This document shows, piece by piece, positions 7,341 to 15,738 of a stretch of DNA of 37,811 nt. The stretch's first letter is position 1, and every line of letters begins with the position of its first letter. Location of the stretch: positions 1 to 37,811 of the forward strand of contig JAJYYU010000004.1 in NCBI GenBank assembly GCA_021800515.1, given 5' to 3'. The translations under genes were made by a program, and so were the position numbers. The notes beneath the pieces were generated by a model, which worked only from the letters and a program-made list of their open reading frames with translations, made no database searches and had not been told where the DNA came from. Source of the DNA: Microcaldota archaeon (GTDB taxonomy: Archaea; Micrarchaeota; Micrarchaeia; Micrarchaeales; Micrarchaeaceae).

Positions 7341-10151
7341 ATGGCAAATGGAAAATTATTAGTAAATTTTCTTGATTCAAAAAATTCAACCTTCACCCTC
7401 TATCCTATCAATCTTTTAACTACCTCTTCCTCAAACAATGCAAAAATACAGTTGCTTAGCATCGGCAATATACACAGTGGGCTCAAAGATTTTAGCAACA
7501 AAGCTATGATAGGAATCTCAGAACTTCTTAAGGAAAAGAAAGCTGAAGGGGATAGCCCTGATGTAATAGTAATAAATGGAGGCGCCCTTCCATATGGCAG
7601 TACAACCCAGCATATTCCAAGGACAAGAGGCCCTAGAAGATGGGATGACATGCTTGCAATGTTTAATGATATAAACAATCTGAGGGATGCAGCAGACATA
7701 ATACAGGTTTATTTTACCAGAATCTTCAATAGTGCTGATGAAAATGCAAAGGTAATTTATGTAATGGGCGAAGATGACCTTAAATATAAAACAGACATAG
7801 CAACAACATTGAACTATGACTTTGTGTATAAACCTGAAATTTTGAATGATTTATGCCTTAGTCTTGAGAGTGAGATAGAGTCAAGGAATAAGATAATAGA
7901 GATAACAACATCGTCAAAGGAAAAAATAGAAAAATCCTTAAGGGTGCTGAATTCAAAGATAAAAAAAGGTGTGCAACCAGACAGGATTGAAAAATTAAAG
8001 CATGAAAAAGAAATTGAAAATAACAAGAACAAGCTAGAGCTTCTAAAGAACCAGCAGGAAATGCAGGAACTTATAGAGATACGGCAAAAAATATTGATGC
8101 TCTATTCGCAAAGCAGCAAATTTAATTCATTGGATCTTAAAGCTCTCAAATTGCGCAAGCATGAAATAGAAGAGGAATTAGTAGGTACAAATAAAAAAAT
8201 AGATGAGAGCAAAGATATATTTAGCGCAGATTACAAAAAATTGATTATTTCCGGGAAAAAACTTTCAAATGAACTGAAGGCAATAGATATTACTATCAGC
8301 AAGATAAAGAATCTGAGCCTAAATATACAAATGGCAAACAAGTCAAAGCGTATAGACACTTTTACAGGGACAATCCCTGCAGAAGCGCAGTCAATAAAGC
8401 TTATTGAGGAGATAAGTTTTGACTACTTTAAGTATGTACTAGGATTTGCATTTGGAAGGAAAAGAGAAATTCTTCTTGTAGGCAAGAATAACTTAAATTC
8501 ATTCAACTTTTCAAAAAACAAATTAAGCCTTAAGACACTAATTTCAAATAACCCTTCGAATACATCAAATGTCTTCAAGATGAAGTCAAATTCTGAGATG
8601 AATGTAACAATAGGCAATATATCGAGAAAATTACAATTCGAGCCGAACCTGGCTATAGTCGGCCACACAATGTCTAATTCATTCACTATAATTCCTTCTT
8701 ATAATAATTCCAATAAAAATATAGCAATTTCCTGTTCAGGACATCTTTCAGATCCCCAAAAGACATTTGCGCTCTGGAATGAAAAAATAAAGACAAGGCT
8801 TACAAGTGCATTTGAAAAATCTCTTTTATTTTCAGGAATAACTTTAATCTCTTTTGATGGTACCAATTTTATATCCGATGTAATAAAACATGATTACTTA
8901 GTCAATAAAGCAAATGCCCTTATTGAGAAAGAAAAGGCAAATATCCCAGATTTGATTAAAAAGCAGTTGCAGATAAACAACAAGGCAAGCAATCAAATAC
9001 CTGTTAGCAAAAATGAAAATAAGGAAGGCAAAGCTCATGACATCAATATCTTTAATGAACTGAAAATTCAGAAGTTTATTGACGATGCAAGGATACAGAA
9101 GATGCTTATATCTCACAAGCTTCTATCTGAATTGAGAGAAAAGGACTTAAAGTATGTATCTTTTAATGATTTTGTCAAGCAGCAGAATAAGGTAATTCCT
9201 CTTTCAAAGATTTCAGTGGCAAGTATAAGCGACATACATTTCGGCAGTGGTGAGACAAAAATAGATTTATTAACAGCATGCGTGAATGATATTTCAAACA
9301 ATCCTCCAGATGTTTTAATACTTAATGGGGATATAATTGAAGGAAACCTAAACAATTATATGAATGTGATAAAAGAACGTAAAAAGCCTGAGCTTATAAA
9401 TGAATACTTAATGTTTCTACAGCAAAAGAAGCTCAGTAAAACAGAGATATTGAAGGAAATGAACAGTTTCCTTACTAATTTCATTAATGAAACACCTATA
9501 CAAAATATTGATGCACAGATAGAGCCTTTTGTAAAAATAATGACTCCTGCGATTGATAAGGTCATCGAGAAAAAAGGAGCTATAATCATTGCAAGTGGAA
9601 ACCATTACAATAAGACATACAGGGAAAACAAGCTTGATGAAGCAGAAAAGCTTGCAAGTGCAATAAAATCCTATATAAGAGGGAAATTCCCTGATTTTGA
9701 GAATGTCAAGATTATACATGGATCTGCATACGGCGCAGGCGAATTTTCAATTGATGTGAATGGTAATAACATACCTATACTAATAGCGCACAGTATTGGA
9801 AGGAATGTAGAGGGAATTGTAAATAAACTGAGAAAGAAGAATTCAGACGCGCAGATAAGTGTAGGATCTCATTGGCATCAGTATATGCAGGTAAATACAA
9901 CTGATAACAGCATTGAAATTACTCCCTCCCTTACTTCTGTCGAAGAAAATTCATTTTTGGAAGCGACAAACAACTCTGTTGGGGAGATAACAGGATATGT
10001 GCATTCAGAGTACGAGATTGGAAACGATAAGGTTTTAAGGCATAAATCAGAACTAAGGTCGAATGACTATTTCAAATCAGTGCTGCGAACGAGATCTAGT
10101 GACCTGCAAAGTGAATTTTTTAACGCAAAAAAGCAGATTAAGGTAAGGTGA
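7341..10151 (+). CDS. Large protein with two metallophosphoesterase-like halves, the first degenerate, joined by a coiled coil
   Basis: Start taken at ATG 7341, since GGTTGA just upstream resembles a ribosome site; TTG 7332 adds three residues. The product has about 937 residues. The C-terminal part has the complete metal-ligand set of calcineurin-like phosphoesterases: D631-x-H633 (SDIHFG), D664 (LNGDIIEG), N754-H755 (SGNHYN), H817 (AHSIG) and H844-x-H846 (GSHWHQY). The N-terminal part keeps the spacing but not the ligands: GNIHSG near 43, NGG near 79, GEDD near 143, so it looks like an inactive copy. Residues about 170-330 are Lys/Glu-rich coiled coil. No signal peptide is seen. Substrate is unknown; nuclease or phosphodiesterase activity of the C-terminal half is inferred. 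Confidence 0.75.
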   Translation: MANGKLLVNFLDSKNSTFTLYPINLLTTSSSNNAKIQLLSIGNIHSGLKDFSNKAMIGISELLKEKKAEGDSPDVIVINGGALPYGSTTQHIPRTRGPRRWDDMLAMFNDINNLRDAADIIQVYFTRIFNSADENAKVIYVMGEDDLKYKTDIATTLNYDFVYKPEILNDLCLSLESEIESRNKIIEITTSSKEKIEKSLRVLNSKIKKGVQPDRIEKLKHEKEIENNKNKLELLKNQQEMQELIEIRQKILMLYSQSSKFNSLDLKALKLRKHEIEEELVGTNKKIDESKDIFSADYKKLIISGKKLSNELKAIDITISKIKNLSLNIQMANKSKRIDTFTGTIPAEAQSIKLIEEISFDYFKYVLGFAFGRKREILLVGKNNLNSFNFSKNKLSLKTLISNNPSNTSNVFKMKSNSEMNVTIGNISRKLQFEPNLAIVGHTMSNSFTIIPSYNNSNKNIAISCSGHLSDPQKTFALWNEKIKTRLTSAFEKSLLFSGITLISFDGTNFISDVIKHDYLVNKANALIEKEKANIPDLIKKQLQINNKASNQIPVSKNENKEGKAHDINIFNELKIQKFIDDARIQKMLISHKLLSELREKDLKYVSFNDFVKQQNKVIPLSKISVASISDIHFGSGETKIDLLTACVNDISNNPPDVLILNGDIIEGNLNNYMNVIKERKKPELINEYLMFLQQKKLSKTEILKEMNSFLTNFINETPIQNIDAQIEPFVKIMTPAIDKVIEKKGAIIIASGNHYNKTYRENKLDEAEKLASAIKSYIRGKFPDFENVKIIHGSAYGAGEFSIDVNGNNIPILIAHSIGRNVEGIVNKLRKKNSDAQISVGSHWHQYMQVNTTDNSIEITPSLTSVEENSFLEATNNSVGEITGYVHSEYEIGNDKVLRHKSELRSNDYFKSVLRTRSSDLQSEFFNAKKQIKVR

Positions 10152-10263
10152 AAAAGGCAATGAAATAGAAAGGAGATAGAATAAAAAAATAGAACTGAGA
10201 TAGAACCGAAATAAAAATAAATATTATAAAAAGAATTAAATTTAATTTCTATGAGGTTTGAAA

Positions 10264-10854
10264 ATGCAAAAAATAATGGCGCAGGACAGCAAAATTGAAA
10301 GTTTGTTAAGGTCTAAACTAAGTGAAGTCGGCCTTGGAAAGTGCAGCCCATCTTCTTTTGAAATTAATGTGGCATCAGTTCTAATAAAATACAATCTTGA
10401 CTTTGATTTTAACCAAAAATTAGTTTGCGATACAACTGCGATGGTCCCAAGTCTATTCTCTACAAATATCCCTCTTGGCTTCAAATCCAAGCAGGATATT
10501 GCGCTAGCACAGGTGCCTATGCCTCATGAAACTATTTTCAGGCCAGATTTTATTATAAAAAACCTGGAAGTGAATAAAAAAAGTCTTGTTCTGGAGCCTC
10601 ATGGAAAGCAGTTCTTTGATGAGAAAAGAATCCATAAATACAAGAGTTTTATGGATAATTTTGGAAGTGATTATTATTTTATAATAATAACTGATATGAC
10701 TATAAGCTCGTTAACTAGAAGGTTAATGAAATCTGGCTTAAGGATTAATGATATCTGCAGCGAAGTAATTTATTCTAAGCGCAACGGCGCGCTGAAAACT
10801 CTTGAGAAAAGACTTGTTAAGTTCAAGAGAGAGGAAGCACAAGAAATAATGTAA
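10264..10854 (+). CDS. Unknown protein with PD-(D/E)XK nuclease-like motif
   Basis: Start set at ATG 10264 because GAGGT lies 6 nt upstream; TTG 10258 overlaps that site. Around residues 95-120 the sequence reads RPDFII, then about 11 residues, then LVLEPHG, followed by a helix (KRIHKYKSF) and a hydrophobic strand (YYFIIITD). A strand-borne PD followed by E-x-(H/K) and a strand is the layout of PD-(D/E)XK nucleases, with His in place of Lys. This is pattern inference only. It lies 112 nt after the metallophosphoesterase gene and 32 nt before the LRV gene, so coexpression is likely. Confidence 0.55.
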   Translation: MQKIMAQDSKIESLLRSKLSEVGLGKCSPSSFEINVASVLIKYNLDFDFNQKLVCDTTAMVPSLFSTNIPLGFKSKQDIALAQVPMPHETIFRPDFIIKNLEVNKKSLVLEPHGKQFFDEKRIHKYKSFMDNFGSDYYFIIITDMTISSLTRRLMKSGLRINDICSEVIYSKRNGALKTLEKRLVKFKREEAQEIM

Positions 10855-10886
10855 TATATTTACTGAAATAAGTAAAATCTGATATT

Positions 10887-11264
10887 ATGTATAAATCATT
10901 GACAAAAGAGCAGTTGAAAAAATTCATTAAGATAAAAGAAATGTGTGAAGATGAGCTTATTCTTGGCAGAAGTCTGAGTGAGGCAATCGCATACGCGCAA
11001 ATATCCCATGACCCAAAGCAGTTAATGGATCTTGGCAAGCATAGTGATTGGTTTGTAAGATATTCTGCATTCAAAAATCCTCATATGCCTTTTGAAATCC
11101 TAAAAAGAGCAGGAAACACAAAGGATCCATATATAAAATCCGGAATTTCTAAGAATATCTCAACCCCCTTTGAAATAATAAAGAAATTAATGCAGGATCC
11201 TGACAAGGATATTGCAGCAAATGCTGAAAAAACGCTTATGCTAAAGAGATTGAAAAGAGACTAA
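10887..11264 (+). CDS. Leucine-rich-repeat-variant (LRV)-like alpha solenoid protein
   Basis: Two repeats are visible in the C-terminal two thirds: DWFVRYSAFKNPHMPFEILK and DPYIKSGISKNISTPFEIIK, each with the LRV pattern of (V/I)R..A.N, N-P/I-S, (M/T)PFEI(L/I)K, and a third partial unit (DPDKDIAANAEKT). Such repeats form short helical solenoids that bind partners. The N-terminal cysteine cluster of the Azotobacter LRV protein is absent. The 125-residue protein is soluble. It lies between the nuclease-like gene and the methyltransferase, with gaps of about 30 nt. Confidence 0.6.
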   Translation: MYKSLTKEQLKKFIKIKEMCEDELILGRSLSEAIAYAQISHDPKQLMDLGKHSDWFVRYSAFKNPHMPFEILKRAGNTKDPYIKSGISKNISTPFEIIKKLMQDPDKDIAANAEKTLMLKRLKRD

Positions 11265-11291
11265 CTCCAATATTTCTGCAGGCAGGATAAT

Positions 11292-11855
11292 TTGCTATTC
11301 AATAATCTAAAATTAGAATCTTGTGGCAGAAATGTATATTATCCAAGGGAAGACTCTTTTATTATGGCAGAGGCAGTTGAAAAACTAGCATTTAAAAAAA
11401 CATTAGACCTAGGCACAGGCACAGGAATACTCGGGCTTACAGCATGTGCAAATGGCTGTAAAGTGACTTTTGCTGACATTGACAAAAATGCATTGGATTG
11501 TGCAAGGCGCAATTCCATATTAAATTCATTTACAGGGGAATTTATTGAAACAGACTTATTTTCTAATATCCCCCAGAAATTCAATACAATAATATTCAAT
11601 CCACCATACCTTCCGTCGGAGCCGTTAGGCTCTCTAGACCGCCGGGAGTATGCACTTGACGGAGGCATACATGGCAGGGAGCTAATAGATCTGTTTTTAA
11701 GTCAATACAAAAATTATGTGGAGAAAGAGCATATAATTATCATGCTCGAAAGCTCATTCAACAACTATGAGGCGGATATAAAGAGTCTTAACGCAGAGGT
11801 ATTCAAGGCAAGTCATTATTTTTTTGAGGATTTGGCTGTACTGGTTTTCCAGTAG
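11292..11855 (+). CDS. HemK2/PrmC-type protein-(glutamine-N5) methyltransferase
   Basis: This S-adenosylmethionine-dependent enzyme most likely methylates the GGQ glutamine of release factor aRF1. The 187 residues show the class I fold: YYPREDSFIM near the N-terminus, SAM-binding DLGTGTGILGL (about 37-47), an acidic FADIDKNALDCA strand and the catalytic NPPYLP motif (about 106-111). Length and lack of an N-terminal helical domain fit the archaeal/eukaryotic HemK2 (Mtq2) subgroup. The start is TTG 11292, giving the usual short lead before the YPREDS motif. Its last 53 nt overlap the convergent trmI gene. Confidence 0.88.
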   Translation: MLFNNLKLESCGRNVYYPREDSFIMAEAVEKLAFKKTLDLGTGTGILGLTACANGCKVTFADIDKNALDCARRNSILNSFTGEFIETDLFSNIPQKFNTIIFNPPYLPSEPLGSLDRREYALDGGIHGRELIDLFLSQYKNYVEKEHIIIMLESSFNNYEADIKSLNAEVFKASHYFFEDLAVLVFQ

Positions 11856-12420
11856 CAATGTGCTTCTGCCCAAATATTAGATAACCTGTATGCCATATCC
11901 CCTTTGTAGACGGCCTTATACCGGCTTCACGGATAAGGATATCCCTCATTATCACTTCAGCAGCAAATATATTTTTAAACCCATATTTTTCAAGCTTGCT
12001 GAAAAATTTTCTTAGCTGCTCAATATGTAAAACATATCCTGCAACATACCCATTGTCCTTAAGGGCCTTGTATGCATTTTTGACTGCCTTCTCTGAATTA
12101 GGCAGGTCAAGTACAACAACATCAACGTCTTTTTCAAATATTTTTTTTGTTATATCTGCATTATGTATTATTAAGTTATCAAGATTCTCTATTCTTTTGT
12201 TATGCTCTGCTATCTTCACAAATTCAGGTTTCAGTTCATACGAATAAACCTCTTTACATATCTTTGCCATGCTTACTGCCAGCCATCCGCTTCCAGTTCC
12301 TGCGTCGACACAGATGCTGTTCTTGTTTATGTTTGCATATGCTATTATTACGCCTATATCTTTTGGAAGAATTACCTGCGGCCCGCGTTTAAGTTTTTTA
12401 TAATGTGAAGGAATAAACAT
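11803..12420 (-). CDS. trmI: tRNA (adenine-N1)-methyltransferase TrmI, N-terminally short
   Basis: Archaeal TrmI makes m1A at positions 57/58 of the tRNA T-loop. Diagnostic segments are KRGPQVILPKDIG at residues 11-23, the SAM site DAGTGSGWLAV (about 40-50), the VVLDLPN motif near 100 and the terminal GIWHTGYLIFGQK. At 205 residues it lacks the small N-terminal beta domain of typical TrmI (about 250 residues): it begins exactly at the PS/RGPQ junction. An in-frame TAG lies 24 nt upstream and a TATA box at 12448-12455 places the start near this ATG, so truncation is real. A Pro/Asn-rich tail overlaps the convergent methyltransferase gene. Confidence 0.87.
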   Translation of the reverse strand: MFIPSHYKKLKRGPQVILPKDIGVIIAYANINKNSICVDAGTGSGWLAVSMAKICKEVYSYELKPEFVKIAEHNKRIENLDNLIIHNADITKKIFEKDVDVVVLDLPNSEKAVKNAYKALKDNGYVAGYVLHIEQLRKFFSKLEKYGFKNIFAAEVIMRDILIREAGIRPSTKGIWHTGYLIFGQKHIATGKPVQPNPQKNNDLP

Positions 12421-12447
12421 GCGATCATTAAATTCTATACATCTCTA

Positions 12448-12455
12448 TTTTTTAT
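12448..12455 (-). promoter_or_regulatory. TATA box for trmI (nearly leaderless)
   Basis: On the minus strand TATAAAAA lies about 30 nt before the trmI ATG at 12420, so the mRNA leader would be only a few nucleotides. It is divergent with the next promoter. Confidence 0.55.
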
Positions 12456-12490
12456 AGTTTTGTTTTTATGCATATCCTGTTAAGGAGTAA

Positions 12491-12500
12491 CTATAAATAT
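12491..12500 (+). promoter_or_regulatory. TATA box for the leaderless gene at 12523
   Basis: CTATAAATAT is centred about 27 nt before ATG 12523, the spacing of a leaderless archaeal promoter. It decides the start over TTG 12508. Confidence 0.6.
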
Positions 12501-12522
12501 TAAAAGATTGCTAACAATAATC

Positions 12523-13305
12523 ATGGATAATATAAAATATGCAGGGCATAACTCCAATTCATCAGCCTCAGCTCTCACCATCGAGGCAAAGGGAAATGTA
12601 AGCTACAACCATCAAAAGGCGTTTATATTTTTATACCCCCAGCAGGACATATTTGACATTGAGTTAAACGTTCTAAAATTCAGGATAGAGCATAAGTATT
12701 ACAGTAAAAAGGATAATGATATAGGCGATAGCAATAATAAAAATAGCGCAGCCGCTAATATTATGCAAAGTTTTCTGAGATGTAAGGATAAATACTCAGA
12801 AATGCTAAACTCCTGCATTAATGCAAGATACCGGCAAAAAGGATATAACATCTCATTTGCAGTTCTTGATGACTGCAGTGTATCTAACATAATAACTGTG
12901 CATGAATCAGATCACATTATAAATGTAGGTATTGATTCCGCAACCCACAGGTCCAAAAACAAAGAAGGAATATATCCCTATCCTGACAATGAAAATATAA
13001 TACAGAAGCTTGGGAGTATATCTTCATTAGTTGTTACTGGATTCCATATGTGGGACTGCGTTGAGAAATTAGCGCAGGCAGCGCATAGCCATGGTATAAA
13101 TACTCTTGTGGATGAGGACCTCACAGAATTTTTCAAGTTCAGATTTCAAGAATCATTTTTCAAAGCAGATACATACCCAACATTTAATCCATATCTTGAT
13201 CCTAATTTCAATGAATCCAGCATAAATGCCTTCCTGTCAGCAAGAAAGGATAAGCCATGGCTGATTCAGGATTACAAAAGTCTTATAAGGCAGGATAAGG
13301 CATAA
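12523..13305 (+). CDS. Unknown protein with a faint isochorismatase-like motif
   Basis: The 260-residue soluble protein starts at ATG 12523 (leaderless). Around residues 163-198 it reads SSLVVTGFHMWDCVEKLAQA followed by HSHGINTLVDEDLTEFF. A strand ending in G, five residues, then CV, a helix, a Gly turn and an acidic strand is the pattern around the catalytic Cys of isochorismatase-like hydrolases. The N-terminal half lacks the usual DMQ motif with the catalytic Asp, so membership is doubtful. It is convergent with topA, whose stop lies 32 nt downstream. Confidence 0.55.
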   Translation: MDNIKYAGHNSNSSASALTIEAKGNVSYNHQKAFIFLYPQQDIFDIELNVLKFRIEHKYYSKKDNDIGDSNNKNSAAANIMQSFLRCKDKYSEMLNSCINARYRQKGYNISFAVLDDCSVSNIITVHESDHIINVGIDSATHRSKNKEGIYPYPDNENIIQKLGSISSLVVTGFHMWDCVEKLAQAAHSHGINTLVDEDLTEFFKFRFQESFFKADTYPTFNPYLDPNFNESSINAFLSARKDKPWLIQDYKSLIRQDKA

Positions 13306-13336
13306 ACAAAGCATTAAGCAGCTAGTTGCAATATCT

Positions 13337-15631
13337 TTATTTTTTACCAACTTTCTTTATCTTATTTTTACCTGCTTCTGCCTTTGCAGTGCTTGTTTTT
13401 GCTTTTCGGGTATTCTGTTTTTTTGTTTTATTTTTTACGCTGCCTGCCTGCAACTTGGATTTGACAGGAATACCTGCCTCTTTTTTTAGAACTTTTTCTT
13501 GTACAAGCGAGTCTGCAGGTACTGGCAAATCTGATGTTTCTTTGTTTACTATATCTTCAGCCTCTTTTGAGGCCTGAACTGTGATAGCTCCTGCTGTAGT
13601 TACTGGGGTGCTAGGTTTTTTGTACCAATCTTTTTTCGTCTGGCAGTTTGGATCGAGATCCATCTCAAAGACTTTTTTGAACCTGATGACTTTTATTATT
13701 GGGGTATGGCAGTATTCGCAAACCTTACCAGTTGGTATAATTTTGGAATTCCCTGGCAGAGGGTATGTGTTTGTGCACTTAGGATAGTTGTCGCACCCCA
13801 CAAAAAACTTGCCTGTTTTTGATTTCTTTATCACAAGGTTTCCGCCGTCCTTTGGGCACTTGCCAAGAGTCTGAGTGCTTCTCAGGCCTGCTTTCAGCTC
13901 CTCAGAGATCTTTACGTTGTTTTTGTCGAATGCGTCAAGCGCCTTAGTAAGCATCTCCTTGCCCTCTTTGAGTACATTGCCTTCAGTCTCCTTGCCCTTT
14001 GATATTGCATCCATATCCTTTTCAAGCTTTCTTGTAGTATTCTCATCAACAATCATTTCGCAATACTTTTTAAGTGCGCTGTATATACTTGCTCCAAACT
14101 TAGTTACCATTATGCTTTCCCCTTCAACATAATTCCTCTTGAAAAGGGTATCTATTATTCCTGCTCGCGTTGCCTTTGTGCCAAGGTTCCTTTTCTCAAG
14201 TTCTGCAAGAAGGGTCGCCTTGGTATACCTCTTTGGTGGCTGTGTCTGCGACTTTGCAATACCTGTCTTCTCAGCAACTGTATTTTCTCCTTTTTCAAAT
14301 CCCTGGATAAGCTGCTCGTCAGGCTTGTAGAAGGGATAAAATTCAGTCCACCCCTTTCTTGAGATATGATTTCCTGAGGCATAATACTTTTCAGATCCAA
14401 AAGTAGCTATGACCCGCGTTCTGTCAATCTCCATAGGCTCTGCAAACGCTGCAAGAAATCTCCTTGCTATAATATCATAAAGCCTTTCTTCATCGCGACT
14501 TAGATTCTCAGGCTTTATACCTGTTGGATAAATCGCAGGGTGTGCTTCATCGCTCTTTTTTCCTTCAATAGGTTTAAGCCTTTTCTGCGAGATAAGGTTT
14601 TTTGCAAGAACCTCATACTCCTTTATTTTTGACATATTTTCAAGTATTTTTGAAAGGTTTAAAGAAGCTGGCAATTTCTGGGATGATGTTCTAGGATAAG
14701 AAATAAATGAACGCTCATATAGTGACTGCGCAATGCTTAGCGTTCTTGATGGATCAAAATGCAAATTTTTGCTTGCTTCTATCTGCAGGGCAGTAAGATC
14801 AAATGCAGGATTCGGAGGCACTGATTTCCTTGTCTTTTCTATATCTAGTATTACGCCAGCATTTTTGTTGTTTTCGGTCTCATCAAGCGCCTTCCTTGCA
14901 ATGCTTTCATCAAATATCTGCCCTCTCGAATTCTCAAATTCTGTGCCCTTGATAACTGCTGTCAATTTCCAAAAAAATCTTGGGATGAACTTTGATATTT
15001 CCTCCTCTCTTTTTGCAAGTAGGCCCAGGCTAGGGCCTTGCACTCTACCTATGCTTAGCATGCTTTTTCCATAACTTGTTCCATATACAGAGCGCGTCAG
15101 CGCAATGCTCAAATTGATGCCCCATAGCCAATCAAGCATGTGCCTTACTTCCCCTGCATAAAAATTATTTATGTCCAAAGGGTGCAGGTTTTTATATGCC
15201 TCAAGGATATCCTCGTTTGTGGTTGTTGAGAATTTCATCCTTTTTGCGTTCTTCAAATAACCTGCATCTACTTCCTTAATTATGTTTGTGCCTATAACTG
15301 TTCCTTCTATATCGTAGTCGCAGGCATTTATGAAGAAATTGCATTTTTTTGCGATTTCTAGTATTGCATCAAGATACTTTTTTGTATATTCCTTGTTCTT
15401 AAGCTTGTAAGCAGGAGCCCATTTCACTTCAAGAATAGGGAAACCCCCTCCCCCGCCTACTATTGTAAATAAATGTCCTACAGCAGCAGCAACGAATATT
15501 TTGTCGCTTTTATTCTCTATTTCATAATAACTAATTCCACTGTCAAGTTTCCTGTTAAATTTGCCTTCTCCAAGAGTTGTTGCAACTCGCAATGCGACGC
15601 TTGGTTTTTCTGTGATGACCAGTATATTCAT
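13337..15631 (-). CDS. topA: DNA topoisomerase I (type IA)
   Basis: It relaxes negatively supercoiled DNA by cutting one strand through a 5'-phosphotyrosine. Domains in order: TOPRIM at the N-terminus with E8 (VITEKPS) and the D105-x-D107-x-E109 metal site (ACDYDIEG); the toroid with SIGRVQGPSLGLL (193-205); active Tyr312 in FISYPRTSS; then TKATRAGIIDTL. The C-terminus has a four-Cys zinc finger near residue 600 (CPKDGG to CDNYPKC) and a second (CEYC ... C), ending in a Lys/Ala-rich tail. The 764 residues fit archaeal TopA. A GAGTGG Shine-Dalgarno precedes the ATG. Confidence 0.97.
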   Translation of the reverse strand: MNILVITEKPSVALRVATTLGEGKFNRKLDSGISYYEIENKSDKIFVAAAVGHLFTIVGGGGGFPILEVKWAPAYKLKNKEYTKKYLDAILEIAKKCNFFINACDYDIEGTVIGTNIIKEVDAGYLKNAKRMKFSTTTNEDILEAYKNLHPLDINNFYAGEVRHMLDWLWGINLSIALTRSVYGTSYGKSMLSIGRVQGPSLGLLAKREEEISKFIPRFFWKLTAVIKGTEFENSRGQIFDESIARKALDETENNKNAGVILDIEKTRKSVPPNPAFDLTALQIEASKNLHFDPSRTLSIAQSLYERSFISYPRTSSQKLPASLNLSKILENMSKIKEYEVLAKNLISQKRLKPIEGKKSDEAHPAIYPTGIKPENLSRDEERLYDIIARRFLAAFAEPMEIDRTRVIATFGSEKYYASGNHISRKGWTEFYPFYKPDEQLIQGFEKGENTVAEKTGIAKSQTQPPKRYTKATLLAELEKRNLGTKATRAGIIDTLFKRNYVEGESIMVTKFGASIYSALKKYCEMIVDENTTRKLEKDMDAISKGKETEGNVLKEGKEMLTKALDAFDKNNVKISEELKAGLRSTQTLGKCPKDGGNLVIKKSKTGKFFVGCDNYPKCTNTYPLPGNSKIIPTGKVCEYCHTPIIKVIRFKKVFEMDLDPNCQTKKDWYKKPSTPVTTAGAITVQASKEAEDIVNKETSDLPVPADSLVQEKVLKKEAGIPVKSKLQAGSVKNKTKKQNTRKAKTSTAKAEAGKNKIKKVGKK

Positions 15632-15658
15632 TTTTCCACTCGTATATTAATAAATGCA

Positions 15659-15668
15659 AATTTATAAA
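15659..15668 (-). promoter_or_regulatory. TATA box for topA
   Basis: TTTATAAATT on the minus strand is centred about 33 nt before the topA ATG, giving a leader just long enough for the GAGTGG ribosome site. Confidence 0.5.
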
Positions 15669-15711
15669 ATCAGTTCCTAAAAATTGTAAAGCAATAAATT
15701 TCCAAAAACTC

Positions 15712-15720
15712 TTTTAATAT
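15712..15720 (+). promoter_or_regulatory. TATA-like box for the ABC permease gene
   Basis: TTTTAATAT is centred about 23 nt before ATG 15739, which has no Shine-Dalgarno; a leaderless mRNA is likely. Confidence 0.4.
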
Positions 15721-15738
15721 GCCTTACTAAATTTATTT

